Program-made: the position numbers and the translations under genes
Notes under the pieces: model-generated
The model's database searches: none
What the model was told of the DNA's origin: nothing
What the model saw: only the letters and a program-made list of their open reading frames with translations
Part shown: positions 11,365 to 22,732 of the stretch, piece by piece
How positions within the stretch are numbered: the first letter of the stretch is position 1
Layout of the letters: each line of letters opens with the position of its first letter
Assembly: GCA_002946415.1 (NCBI GenBank)
Contig: NJPS01000016.1
Coordinates: 496,001 to 560,000 of the forward strand
Length of the DNA stretch: 64,000 bases
Origin: Rutstroemia sp. NJR-2017a BVV2
Taxonomy: Eukaryota > Ascomycota > Leotiomycetes > Helotiales > Rutstroemiaceae
Direction of reading: 5' to 3'

Positions 11365-13383
11365 CTAGAAATGTCCATCCAAGGTCAACGTACCCGTCTT
11401 CGTGATCAGATACTCATTGACAGCAACGTCTTTCCCTGATTCTTTTCCATACCCGGATTCTTTGATGCCGCCAAATGGTGATTCGGCTGCTGATGCATTG
11501 CCTGTACCCTTTATTAATATCATAGCCGCCCAAACGTTCGAGGCATAAAAGAAATAATGCTTAACATACCGGTATTCATACCAATCATACCCGCCTCCAG
11601 ATTCTCCAATAATCTCCAGGTACGATCCACGTTCTTCGTGAAGAAGTAAGACGCTAATCCCATCTAAATCATCGAAGTCTTATTAGCATCTACATTCATA
11701 TCTCCACTTCTCATCGCTTCCCTTAACAGAAACCAAAATCCAAACTTACACTAGTATCATTAGCCAGCTTCACAACCTCTTCCTCCGTCTCAAACTCGTA
11801 AAGTGCCAACAACGGTGCAAAACTCTCCTCAACCGTAATTTGCATTTCCTTCTTCGCGCCTAGAATAATCGTCGGCTCGAAAAAGAATCCATCTTTATCT
11901 TCCAGCTTGCTTCCACCAAGGACGATTTGGCCACCATGTTTCTTCGCGTCTTCAACTTGGCTAATAGCTTTGTCAACGCCGCGGGGTGTAGTCAATGGGC
12001 CAAGTGTCGTGCCTTGTTCGGCGCCGTGGCCGATCTTGAGTTTGGCAGTTTTTTCGCGCATTAGGTCGGCGAATTTTGTGTAGATGCCGCTTTGAACGTA
12101 GACACGGTTGGCAGTTATGCAGGCTTGGCCTGCGTGGCGCCATTTGAGGGCCATGAGGGCTGAAGCAGGTTAGTATGGGGATTATAACAAGATAAACTGT
12201 TTTCGAAATGAGATCGAGAGCAAGTTTACATACCATCGGTAGCTTGATTCAGATCTGCATCATCAAAGACGATGAATGGACAATTGCCTCCCAGCTCGAG
12301 GGTGACTTTCTTGAGACCTTCGGAGCATAATTTAGCTACCAGCTTTCCCACTCTCGTCTGGATGTTCTTAGCAAAGACTCTCCGGTACGGTATAATGCAC
12401 TCACAGATCCAGTAAAAGTAACCTTCTTCACAAGAGGATGAAGACATAAAGCCTCACTCAAAGGTGGTGTATTCTCCAGACTCGTAGTCAGGACACTGAA
12501 CACTCCCTTGGGGAACCCTGCTTGCTCGGCCAGCATAGCCAGAGAAAGCACCGAAAGTGGTGTTTCTGGAGAAGGCTTGACAATCATGCAACATCCTGCT
12601 GCAAGAGCTGCTCCCGCTTTACGTAAGATCATTCTAGCATTCGTCAGTGATGGCTTTGAGGCTGTACTTGGGGAACTTACGCGATTGGGAAGTTCCAAGG
12701 AACCAAAGCCGCAGCTACACCGATTGGTTGCTTGACGGTAAAGACTCTTCTTCCGGGAGCCGCTGGAGTCTGATAAAGCGTGGACGTCAGCATTTACCTA
12801 TCACAAAGGGAGGGTTTCCCAGAACACTCAAGTGACAAAGTCACCTACCTGAATCGTCCCAGTAATCCTCTCCGCCTCGCCAGCAAACCACCACGTGAAG
12901 CCCAACGCATAATCCAATTCCCCCAAACTCTCGGCTATAGGCTTACCCGTCTCATAAGTGACGATCTTCGCCAAATCATCCTTATTCTCTCTGATCAACG
13001 AATCCCATTTCAACAACCACTGAGCACGAGTTCTCGGATTCGTTTTCTTGAATGATTCAAACGCTACGTGGGCTGCTTGAACAGCGGCATCTACATCGGA
13101 TGCATCATTATCGGGAGCGCTGGCCCAGACTTTGCCGCTGCCGGGATCTGAGAAGTCGTTAGAGTGGCTGATAGCAGAGTATAGAAATTGAAATTTGGTT
13201 ATTGGAGGATAATATGCTTACCAGTGATGTCAAATCGTTTGCCGGATTTCGCTTCAACCCAGTTCCCGTTGACATAGGATTTATCATGGAAAAGTGAGGC
13301 ATTTTTCAGCTACTTCTCATTAGCGTTGATATGAGAGAAAAGAACGGCCGTTTCACCTCGAATGGAAGATTAGCAGAACCCAT
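11365..13383 (-). CDS. uga2: Succinate-semialdehyde dehydrogenase family ALDH
   Basis: Oxidises succinate semialdehyde to succinate with NAD(P)+ in the GABA shunt, by family. 498 aa from nine exons: 13383..13357, 13309..13222, 13147..12849, 12769..12681, 12633..12405, 12357..12234, 12159..11750, 11663..11570, 11501..11365. All introns are GT-AG, several only 47 nt. Landmarks are [33 protein letters not shown] with general base E265 and [10 protein letters not shown] with catalytic C299 (spacing of 34, as normal). The C-terminal [15 protein letters not shown] motif is intact. Two family positions differ: LGGNCPF (usually LGGNAPF) and VEESFAPLL (usually EETFGP). The length matches the family. 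Specificity for succinate semialdehyde is inferred from the motif set, and other ALDH substrates are possible. It is divergent from the SDR gene at 13945. Confidence 0.88.
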
Positions 13384-13944
13384 CTTGGTAAAATCATGAA
13401 CGATGTGTGCGCAGGTGTGAAGGTGAGGTAGTGACAGATTCAGGAGGAACTTTATAATATTTCACATCTTTTCTTGAAGTGTCGGCGTCAACCAACAGTT
13501 GTCGGAGATAACGCCGAGAAATGAGAGCACTGTGACACAGGGCGGGGAAGCTGTAAGGCGGGGTAGACAAAGGTAGTCCTTCCCTGTGACGACACGTCTA
13601 AGTTGACACGTGACCTGGGCTTGGACACCTGGTTCGATCCAGATGTTGGTAAACCTGTGTCTGTGTTGTGCATATATGTATCATCGTCTTTGCAACGGTG
13701 TGTAGTTCTTCTTAGAGGATTTGCAAGTCAGATTCTGAAGCAAGGTAGCTGCCCTCTTGCCCATCTGCATTCCATTCCTCCTAGCTTCACGTGTAACCAA
13801 TCCCCGTATCTTAATCCATGCTGGGAACATGGGCTACCTCGGTATAAATTGCGACGCGATTTGGTTATCTGTTGCTTGCTCATCGATTCATTGACCGTCA
13901 CCCTCATCATCGTTAGACTATTTGGTAGTGTTTTACAGTTCACG
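13384..13944. other. Divergent promoter region, ALDH/SDR
   Basis: 561 bp shared upstream of the dehydrogenase (minus) and the SDR (plus). The stretch GGTTCGATCC at about 13631-13640 looks like a tRNA B box, but no A box or acceptor stem can be built around it. Confidence 0.5.
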
Positions 13945-15173
13945 ATGAGCCCTACGAAATTCTCGCGGATATCACAATCCATTATTTTCTTCGGAGAGCG
14001 GACACACACGTCTAAGATTCTAGCCGCGTCTTTCGACCCCAAGCTCACTGGAGCTCTGCTGGTCGCTCTTTTGTACTACCCAGAAAGGTTGCAATCAATC
14101 CTTCCCGCGCGTCTGCGATCTTATGTCATATCGCCTGCATTCGTTCGCGCGTTGAAGACCTTGCTTGTCTTCGGCGTCCTACGAAAAGTCAACCGCAAAC
14201 TGTCGCAACTTGCTTTGAACGGCTGGAAGAGCGATGCGAGGTTTGTCAAAAGTCAAGAGGTCGTGCTTATCACGGGCGGCTCGAGCGGAATTGGTGAGAT
14301 TATGGCCCGAGACTTCTCTTCCAAAGGAGTCAAGGTTGTGGTAATGGATATAAATCCGCCCAAGAATCCCTTCCGTGAGTATTCTTGTCCTACGCATTAA
14401 TAAGTATCCCTACAATTTGGTCAGCACTGAACTCTAAAAGCGTCTAATATACAATTCTACCGAGTGGATGTAACCTCATCATCCAATATTGCTGCAGCTG
14501 CATCTGAGATCAGAAAGAGTTGTGGAGATCCGACAGTCCTGATCAACAATGCTGGGATTGGTTACCTTAAAACCATCCTGCATGGAACGGAAGATCAAAT
14601 ACGCAGGACATTTGAAGTCAACACCATCTCACATTTTTTGATGGCTAAAGAATTCCTTCCTGCCATGATCAAGAAAAATCATGGTCATATTGTAACGATT
14701 GCAAGTTTGGCATCCTATATCGTCCACGCGTCCAACGTGGACTATTCGTGTACGAAAGCAAGTGCTCTCGCATTCCACGAAGGACTTGCAGCAGAACTGA
14801 AATTCCGATACAACGCACCAAATGTGCGAACCACGTAAGTCCATAGACCAACTCTTTGGTTCCGACTTGTTCGGCATCCCGAACTGTACTCACAAAAGAT
14901 AGTGTTGTCAATCCGGCATGGATTCGTACGCCCTTGATCGAGGCCATGATAGCCCATCCAGAGTTCAAGGATAAAGTTCTGGAACCCGAAACTGTCACGA
15001 ATGCTGTTGTCAATCAAGTCTTATCGGGAAGAAGTGGGCAGATCATCCTGCCAGGTGAATTGTCTGTCCTCAGTACGATTCGTGCATGGCCTTCGTGGCT
15101 ACAGACATCCTTCCGAAATATGATAGCGCCATCACTGGCGATGTTCGACGAGCAGGGAAAGACGGCCACGTAA
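13945..15173 (+). CDS. Membrane-anchored short-chain dehydrogenase (SDR16C/RDH-like)
   Basis: NAD(P)-dependent oxidoreductase of 364 aa; exons 13945-14374, 14441-14834, 14903-15173. A hydrophobic N-terminal segment (TGALLVALLYYPERLQ region) precedes the Rossmann fold, as in membrane-bound retinol/17-beta-hydroxysteroid-type SDRs. The cofactor motif TGGSSGIG lies at about residue 109, NNAG at about 178, and the catalytic YSCTK (Tyr and Lys) at about 244. Past the active site, VVNPAWIRTPLIEAM is the usual PG-type loop. The start at 13945 was chosen because it is the ATG nearest the conserved region. The substrate is unknown; lipid, sterol or retinoid-like alcohols are plausible from the subfamily. 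It shares a promoter region with the ALDH, which may mean linked regulation, but no common pathway is shown. Confidence 0.88.
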
Positions 15174-18100
15174 ATTCAAGTGTTATGCTTTTTGTTGATA
15201 GATTTGTCTTTGTGCAATGCAGACGTTGGTAGTGCTCGGGTTTTAAGTCTGCTGTATTAGGTTACTCGGCGTCATGGTAGCTACTCTTAGTGGTCAATTA
15301 GATTACCCAACACCTTGGTATAGAAAAGTGTCGGAAGGACCCTTTCTCTACCAACGCATTCCTCTTATCCACTTATGCTGTGGAAGCGCACATTGGCCTG
15401 CATAACCGTTAAAAGGAGTCATCCGCAAAAATGTAGTCCGTCAACCTCCCGCGACACAAGTTGGGAGACCGTTGTGAACAGATTCCTGTCAAACTTTTGA
15501 CATTATGCGAACCTGCCCGTCGAAACGCATCGTACCTCGAATTGTCGAGCTAAATCGGGATGTGGAACTCTAGACAATGATATCAGAATCCGGCATCCCG
15601 TGATCCTTGCAAGCCACTTTTCCAGCCCTCAAGTCCAGACCTCGCGGAACATCCAAGATGATCCAACCACACGCAGCAGCATCTCCACTTGAGAGGATCG
15701 GCTTACAGAGGTATTGACTTTTTACTTGCATACTTCCCATGCCTGCATAAGGCGTCCTGACCGTCCCCGAAAGATCGTAAACAAGTCGTAATGTCGCACC
15801 AATTAACTGCCGCAAAGTACAACATGCATCTCCGTACTGTAGGAAGACGGAGCACTTCGGGAGACGAAACCCTGGATCCGGGACGATGGTGCTTTTCTTG
15901 CATGGCGAGGGCGCGCACTTGGCGCGGCAAGTGGCAGTCTTTTTGGCTTTTTTGGCTTTTTTGGCGCTTTGAGAGAGAAACGAAGAACATGGCGTATCAA
16001 ACAATCAGCCTCAATCTGTCGAAAGGTGTCTGGTTTCACAACCTCCAACACATTCAAGTACCGCTGTTGCCGCGTAAAATATTCATCGTACATTTTTGCC
16101 ACAAACATCAGGTGTGCCACCTGTATCGCTTGGCAGATCTCAAAGTACAGATGCCAGAGAGACAAGTCCAAAAATACTCCGGAAACTTGAATCGCGATGG
16201 TTACACAAACCTGGCAGAAGTGGACTGGACAGTCTGGACAGTCTGGACTACGACGACTTACTTCTTCACCTACTATCTGGGTGAGCAGCAGCCTGCACAA
16301 AGGGAAGCCAATATACCATGCAGATATGTAGCCGTGTACCATTATAGTAGCACGTACAGAGCGCAGCATTATTCGTACATGATTCGTACATAACCTTAAC
16401 ATGGCCAAGTACTGTATGGGAAGTATGGAAAGTACGGATAGTAAGGTTATGTCCATCCAGCTGCCACCGCAAAAAATGATAGAACGAAGCTGGACTCGTA
16501 TTGTAAACCGCAAACCGTCATCCATCACACACACTCTCCATCACACTACTCGTCGATCCAACCAACCATCTGCTGTATCGCGCTATCCAACCACCTGCTC
16601 CGCATCCATTCGTAAGCACTCTATCAGATCACATCACATCGCATCCATCGAGCCTGTCGGAAGAACGATGTACCTTATAACTCCATCCGTACTAGAGCTC
16701 TTTTCTTACATCTTACATGCTCCGTCGAGCGAAAAATTTGTAATCTATCACAAAATGAACGTCTGCTCAAAGCTTTTCCCTCTCCATTCTCCATTCTCCA
16801 TTCTGCTAACATTGCGAATTAATATATTTTCCTGCTTCCGCGAGAAAAACTATTGCCCCGCGGCCACAGCGCTCAATTCCAAAAAATACATCCCTGGCTC
16901 TCATCTGCTAATCTACTCCATACCGAGCACTCAAGCAGCCTAGTTAGTTCGAGTACCGGTACTGTGCCACCAGTAGATCTAGTAAATCCATCGATCCACC
17001 GTCTAACAAGACCCTCATGGTCATGGCACAGGCAGGGCATAGCATGTACGGTCACGGACTCGCAGACCCCTTTCCTGGAGTCCTTCCACTAAGGTTCTGT
17101 GGCTGTTTCTTGGTCATGGCCCGGCGGGTGGGCTGTGAGTCTTGACTCTTGACTCTTTACTCTCACTCTTTACTCTTGACTAGTCCTACTCTTGACACCT
17201 TTCACACTTCATACGGGAATTAGCTCGACGCTTTCAGCAGTTTCCGCCTACCACTCGGATTTCGTATCAAGCTTATCCCGACAACCGAGCCACCGGCTCA
17301 AGACAAAACAGCCTAACCCACCGAGCTTACCTGGTAACGAGATGGGAATAATCTTGATGGCGTGGAATGACTGGCTGATGCGGACGTCTGACCTCGATAG
17401 CCTGATTCTATTTATTACAGCCTCTACAAAGCTCGTACTTTTTCCCAGGGTACCTCTTCGAAAGTCTTTCTCCAGCTCGCCCCTCTTGCCCATGATCTCC
17501 CTTGTGGTGCGCGTTTCCCTGGGACAGACTATGACATGACCAGAGCATGACCACCGATCATAGTCGTAGTCGTATCGGAATTCGTGCTTTTCATCATTCT
17601 TATAATTCCGCATTTGTTTTACCTGGAAATTCTACTCGGTGTAACCTGGACCTACATGGCCCCTTGGACCTAGTGGCCCATCAAAAAAAAAAGAAAAAAA
17701 AGCAAGCAATTATTACCCTATTCCTACCTAAGCTCCTGTACACAGCTACCAACTACTACTATCAAATCGAGCAATGTCTCTAATCAAATCAAGAATAACT
17801 CGCATGGCTGAGCTCAGGCAAATTACTAGAAGCATTATCTAGAACGATCCTAATCCATACCGATGGTCATCGTTTATTCACACCTATCCATGATGTGATG
17901 CTATGTGTGTGTGGTATGTTCCCGTCCAACCGGGGCGGACTGATCTTCCTTCCACCTTTACAACTATCGATTGATTCAATGATCGATGTCAATCTACATC
18001 TACATATAACCTCAATTCTCTCACTTATTTCATCATCTTCGATCCCATTCATTTCACTTTCATTGTTTCTGTATTATATCATCTCCTTATTTATATATGT

Positions 18101-18493
18101 ATTAAGGCCTTGTCTACCTTGTACTGCTTCTTACTACCCTACACGACACAGCATATTCTTCTCAAATTTCTATTTACCTTCCTGTTATTATATATTCGTT
18201 TTTACCTGTCACTACGCATCATACATATGCACACGCGGAGCATCGGGAGAATGGGTATCATTACACAATATCTCTATGCCCCGAACTTGCAGACGCCACC
18301 TGCTGCTGCTTCTGAAGGAAGAAATCATACTCAAATATACGAGGTGTTGGACTATCAATGTTATACTTCTCAAGAGAACATGTCTTCTACTTCAAATATA
18401 AATACCACATGTCCTCATCAAAGGATATTAGATGCTGTTGCTGTTGACAGATTACACATCATCAACACCAGTAAACAAGCATCCATATCTATT
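15174..18493. other. Gene-poor 3.3-kb spacer with simple repeats
   Basis: No supported gene. ORFs on both strands between 15570 and 16943 overlap one another and encode low-complexity peptides. Simple repeats are tttttggc-type (15939-15966), ctggacagt tandem (16221-16249), ccattct x3 (about 16781-16805), an imperfect gactctt/cactctt array (17138-17197) and an A-rich tract (17682-17702). The last ~500 bases are pyrimidine-rich and could hold the 5' leader of the DUF3445 gene; an alternative in-frame ATG for that gene lies at 18380. Confidence 0.5.
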
Positions 18494-19716
18494 ATGGATA
18501 CCGGCCTCAATATGGTAGCCATAGAGTCACTCGTTGTACTTTTCACTGCCTGTATTATCTACATCTTAAGCTCCTCGAGGCGCAGCAAATCCCGTTTTCA
18601 CAATCAAGAAGATAATAAGAAGAAGCCTTCCTCCTCCTGGCCCACATGGCCTGTGTTCCCCCTCACCCATCTCTTCAGCCTATTTTCCTGCTCAGCAACT
18701 CCTTCGGCCACCGCCAACATCTCCCAGCAACCCCCATACGCCATGCCTCCGCTCAAACCAAACGCTGCCCACCCCACCTCCATGGGTCTTAAACGCCTCA
18801 ACCAATCCAATTGGCTCACAATCGACGCCCACTACAACTCCGAACACGCTCTCCGGGCCTCGCTCCTCGAAACCTGCAAGCCCAACGTCCTACAAGTTCT
18901 GCCTGGCGCCGAACCCGCCTGCCACGAACTCCTCGAGCAGGTCGTCTCATTCCTCACTACTCGCTACCCGCAATCTTTCACTCTGCACGCACGTTCTTCA
19001 ACCATTTACTCGCATCTCACGCAAGAGACTTTTGCAATTGGAGCTAAATGTGAAAATCCCTTGGAGACAGCAGCGAGATTGTGTATGGAGGACTTCAACA
19101 TTCTGATCAAGGATCCCGAGAGCGGAGAATTTCGATTAATGGCTAGTGCGACTCTGTTCCCTGCTGGATGGAAGCTACAGGAACGCATTGGGAGTAGTAT
19201 GGCGGCGTTGCATGCGCCAGTGCCTGGGTGGAAGGAGAAGCTGGGAAGGAGTGTTGATCGGTATGTCTCTCTTCCATTCTTCACTTTATGCACACGATAG
19301 GAAAATAAAAAGCTAATAATCCTCGCAGCTACTTCACTCACCTGACCTCTAAATCCTGCATGGAGCGCTCCAACCTCTTCATCCAAACCACGCCCGTGCT
19401 CTTCCAAGACGTGCCCGAAGTCCCGTCCGCATCGCTCACCGCAGACGATATCTTCGTGCGTCGCGAACGGCAGACATTCACGCGCTTGGAGCGCTCCGAA
19501 GCGGTGCTGTTCACCGTGCGGACGTACATGGAGAAGTTGGTGGATATGGATGCTGAGGAGGTGGAGACGCTGGGGAAACAGGTTCGTGGATGGGAGGAGG
19601 AGATGGCGAAGTATAAGGGGATTGAGGGGTGGGGGAAGGTGTGCTTGGAGTTTTGTGATGAGGTTACGGCTGCGAGGGAGGGGGAAAGGGGGGGTAATGT
19701 GGAGGAGAAAAGTTAA
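18494..19716 (+). CDS. DUF3445 / haem-dependent oxidative N-demethylase-like protein
   Basis: Member of the DUF3445 family, some of whose members are haem-dependent oxidative N-demethylases. 384 aa from exons 18494-19260 and 19329-19716 (GTATGT..GCAG, 68 nt). Residues ~9-25 form a transmembrane anchor (LVVLFTACIIYILSS) followed by basic residues. The family core starts with MGLKRLNQSNWLTID, and the blocks ENPLETAARLCMEDFNIL, LFPAGWKLQERIG and LHAPVPGW are characteristic. The C-terminal part is an acidic helical tail. The start is uncertain: ATG 18380 in the same frame would add 38 residues. The membrane anchor suggests an ER or organelle-surface enzyme. Substrate and haem binding are inferred from the family, not seen. 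Confidence 0.82.
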
Positions 19717-20927
19717 GGGATGGTTTGTTTTTTTGTATCATCATGGGATGGAAAAGGAAAAGATGAGATGGTTCATCGTTTCTGGTTGGAATTGGGGAAA
19801 AAGGAAAGCGAATTGCAAGCGAAAAGCCTTGTGGGAAAAGACAGAGTTGCTGATATGACTCTGGATGACAAAAGGCTCTAATATGATGATGAATTGGTTG
19901 GTTGGCTGGGTACAGGGACACCACAGGACTGTACCGAGTGCTATATTGGTATTATTGCTATGTAGAGCGGGTTAAAATTAAAAGGAAGGAGAACTAATTA
20001 GATGGGGTCGAAAAAGTTGAGATGAGATGAGAGAAATGGAAAAGTTCATGCCCACGCGACCTATATTTGCACGTGATTGAGACACTTCTCTCTCGTTCAC
20101 TTTCTTTCCATTTTGATTGATCTGGACCGCACGTTCAAGGAGTCTAGACACTCCCAGGTATTTTCCCATTACATGTCATGTACCTCCAAGGTTACACGGA
20201 AGTAGCATTCGGCAACAAGGGCCTGATCGGAACACAATCCAACCTCGTAACGGAAAAACTGCAAGTACCAGAACGACTTCTCGGACGGTGACTTCCCGAT
20301 ATAATTAAATTCGGCAAAAAAAGGAAGAATAAAAATCATGGATGATATGTGATTGATCATGAATTCGGAGCCTAGCGTCGGCTTCGCTTCGGCAATGAGT
20401 TGCGGGTCTGTTCGAACCTCACTTCATTCATTCATTTGGAGCTTCATCTTAATCCCACGATAGCCGCGATAATTGCTAGTGATAGCGATGGTCCTCCTGG
20501 TGGTATGTTATGTGCTGGGGAGCTTTCTTCGCTATGGCTGTATTCGCCTTGTAAATTGGAGAGATTGGCGCCGGGGAACGATGTATTCTTTGGCTTAATA
20601 CTTCACCGCACCTGCACCTCAAATCATAACACCGCGCTCCCGGCGTCATTCAATACTTCCCACCTCAGCTGCGGTGTCGAGAATTAGTCCCCGACGGAGG
20701 TTCAGACTTACGATATTGATACAACATCTCTTCAGTATGGGCCGAACACCGAAGGGCAAGGCAAACATATGCATGCACCATCATCATCAAGCCGCTATAC
20801 AAAAGAGTTTTTCTGGCATGGTATGTTCGGCGATTCTACTATGATCAATTCCCACTATAACTAACACCAAAAGAGGTTTTCAGAAGAACAATGACATTAT
20901 CAAATGAAACTCGGCCATTTGTGATTA
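19717..20927. other. Intergenic region, no gene supported
   Basis: 1.2 kb containing the 3' region of the DUF3445 gene. Short ORFs at 19978-20687 show no domain. I see no repeats or RNA genes. Confidence 0.5.
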
Positions 20928-21794
20928 CAGAACGAAGTTGATTTCCTCAGGCGGTTGAAATCCAAACATCTGCTCAACACTGCTTGATGAGGACAGGGGA
21001 GCCGGTTGATAGCCCTTCAATTGCTCTCAAATATCTTGATGGTGATCTGCTCTCTGAGTCCTATATGGAGAAAGCCACGGAACCTGAGATCAAGTCAGTG
21101 GCAAGACGAGTGCTTGCTTCAGATTTGCCTGTGGACGGATACGTTTTATACTCGTTTGTCTTTGGCTCACAATTATAGAGATAATTCTAACGCTCAAATC
21201 AGAGACGTGAAATTTGACAACATAGTAGTGAGCTACAGGAAAAGAGGGAAATCGATTTTCCGATGCCCGATTGGCTAACTTGGGAGGCGCTATACAGACT
21301 GATTGGAAGTAGACAAGAGAAGGCCACACTATCGGCGTAGCAGTCTGAGCAATCCTGAAGTACTGTTTGGCCACCTTGAGGCATCTGAACGGATATTTGG
21401 TCTCTTGAATACACGGTATGCAGCTTGTTACACATAAAAGCTCATACTTATCGGTTGTGCATAGGTTCTAATATTGATCCACGTTCTTGCCTCTTCAATC
21501 CTAGAAACCATGGCATCAATTTCAACAATGATGGATATGAGTCTACCGTGCTCAATAAACACCAACAACACCTTGGTCTCTTCTCAACCTCATACAAAGA
21601 GATTGCAGACTTAGATGCTACACGACTCCTTCTTCTACCATCGGAATCCGTTTAAAGAGAGGTTCCAATAATTGCGGCGATATATTCTAAGAATATACGA
21701 CGTCTTCTTACAAAAGACCTTGGAATCAGACTCAAGGAGTAGGCCAACAGCAAAGCAGATCTTCGAGGATGAATGGTGGATATGGACTGATAGG
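20928..21794 (+). pseudogene. Decayed serine/threonine-kinase-like gene
   Basis: Pieces of a kinase domain occur in order but in shifting frames with stops. They are NEVDFLRRLKSK (20931-20966), then after a frame change SIALKYLDGDLLSES with PEIKSVARRVLAS (21018-21130). A decayed or intron-interrupted catalytic loop reads RDVKFDNIVVSY (about 21202-21238). Another frame gives RFSDARLANLGGAIQTDW (DFG-region equivalent, ending in a stop), and the C-lobe follows as KHQQHLGLFSTSYKEIAD (about 21559-21613) and RPTAKQIFEDEWW (about 21746-21784). The usual HxDxKPDN and DFG-type residues are changed. Order and spacing match fungal kinases of the ALKYLDD..EIK..ARRVL type. At least two in-frame stops and two frame changes make it non-functional. 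Upstream N-lobe sequence is not recognisable. Confidence 0.7.
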
Positions 21795-22732
21795 ATGCCA
21801 TCAGTATCAGGAGTGCTTGCAGCCAGTTCGTCTATCTGAGCAGCAGTTTGTTGCGCTAGTGACTCATTTCTACCTGGCCAGTCATGCCTACCTCTTTGGG
21901 ATTTTTGGCTTGCGATCTGCAAGCCCTGAGGAAGAGTACAATATACGCTTTCGCGCTAAGTATTGTGATTAAAACATCTCATCCTATTACAGCTCGAGGT
22001 GCATTACGAAGCTCAACACGTCAGTTAGGCAACCGTTTCTTCCCTTTCTCCTTTGCTCTCGACAGTATCTTGATGATTCTGTACAGTTTCTTCATAATAT
22101 CCTCGGAAGGTTATCAACTTCCAAAAGTACACCATGTTACGGGCCGCACTCAGGCAAACATCTTGTTACATCACTTCTGAGCTAACAGTTCTATGAAGCT
22201 CTTCTAGACGGAATGATGTGGAAGCAGGATGCGTAGTACAGTGCGAACCACCAGAGCGTGCAGGTCTGGCTGCAGTGATGAAATGTAGTTTCACTTCATG
22301 TTCGTAATACGCAACAACATCTGACGAGGCTGAGAGAGCACATATCGAGATTTCATTATCACAGTAATGACAACGCAGCGAAACTCGATTTCGAGGTTTC
22401 CCCTCCTGCACGCGGTGTGACAGTAGTCACGTGACAACCATGCATGCTCACCACGGTTGCCTTGTTTGCCTTGCTACGCCTCATATTCTCGTGTATATAA
22501 AGATCGTCCCTCCCATCCAGATTTTACTCTTTCTCCCCTCTTCCTCAAGGAGTCCTCCATACTCCCAAACTGGATCATACATATCCTTCAATATTTCCTA
22601 TATACACCTATCTTCCCCCTCTTCTTCCCTCTGCTTCAATCATATATCTCCCCCATTTATTCTTTTGTATTCACATTCGTCTTCCTCTGCATACATCTTC
22701 CCCATCCTCCCTTCTTCCGCACCTCCAACACC
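21795..22732. other. Intergenic region and pyrimidine-rich leader of rvt
   Basis: No gene is seen. The last ~250 bases before 22733 are strongly C/T-rich, as in fungal 5' leaders, and the open frame continues upstream without stops until 22457. That extension (TSS-like, low complexity) is treated as leader. Confidence 0.5.

Noticed and set aside
13600..13660. tRNA-like B box (GGTTCGATCC)
   Set aside because: No A box at the right distance and no acceptor or anticodon stem could be formed.
15570..16943. Overlapping ORFs of 100-243 codons on both strands
   Set aside because: Low-complexity content (KKAKKAKK and similar) driven by simple repeats, no domain, and mutually overlapping frames.
22457..22732. 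N-terminal extension of the rvt ORF
   Set aside because: Translated leader is pyrimidine-rich low complexity; the conserved start is the ATG at 22733.
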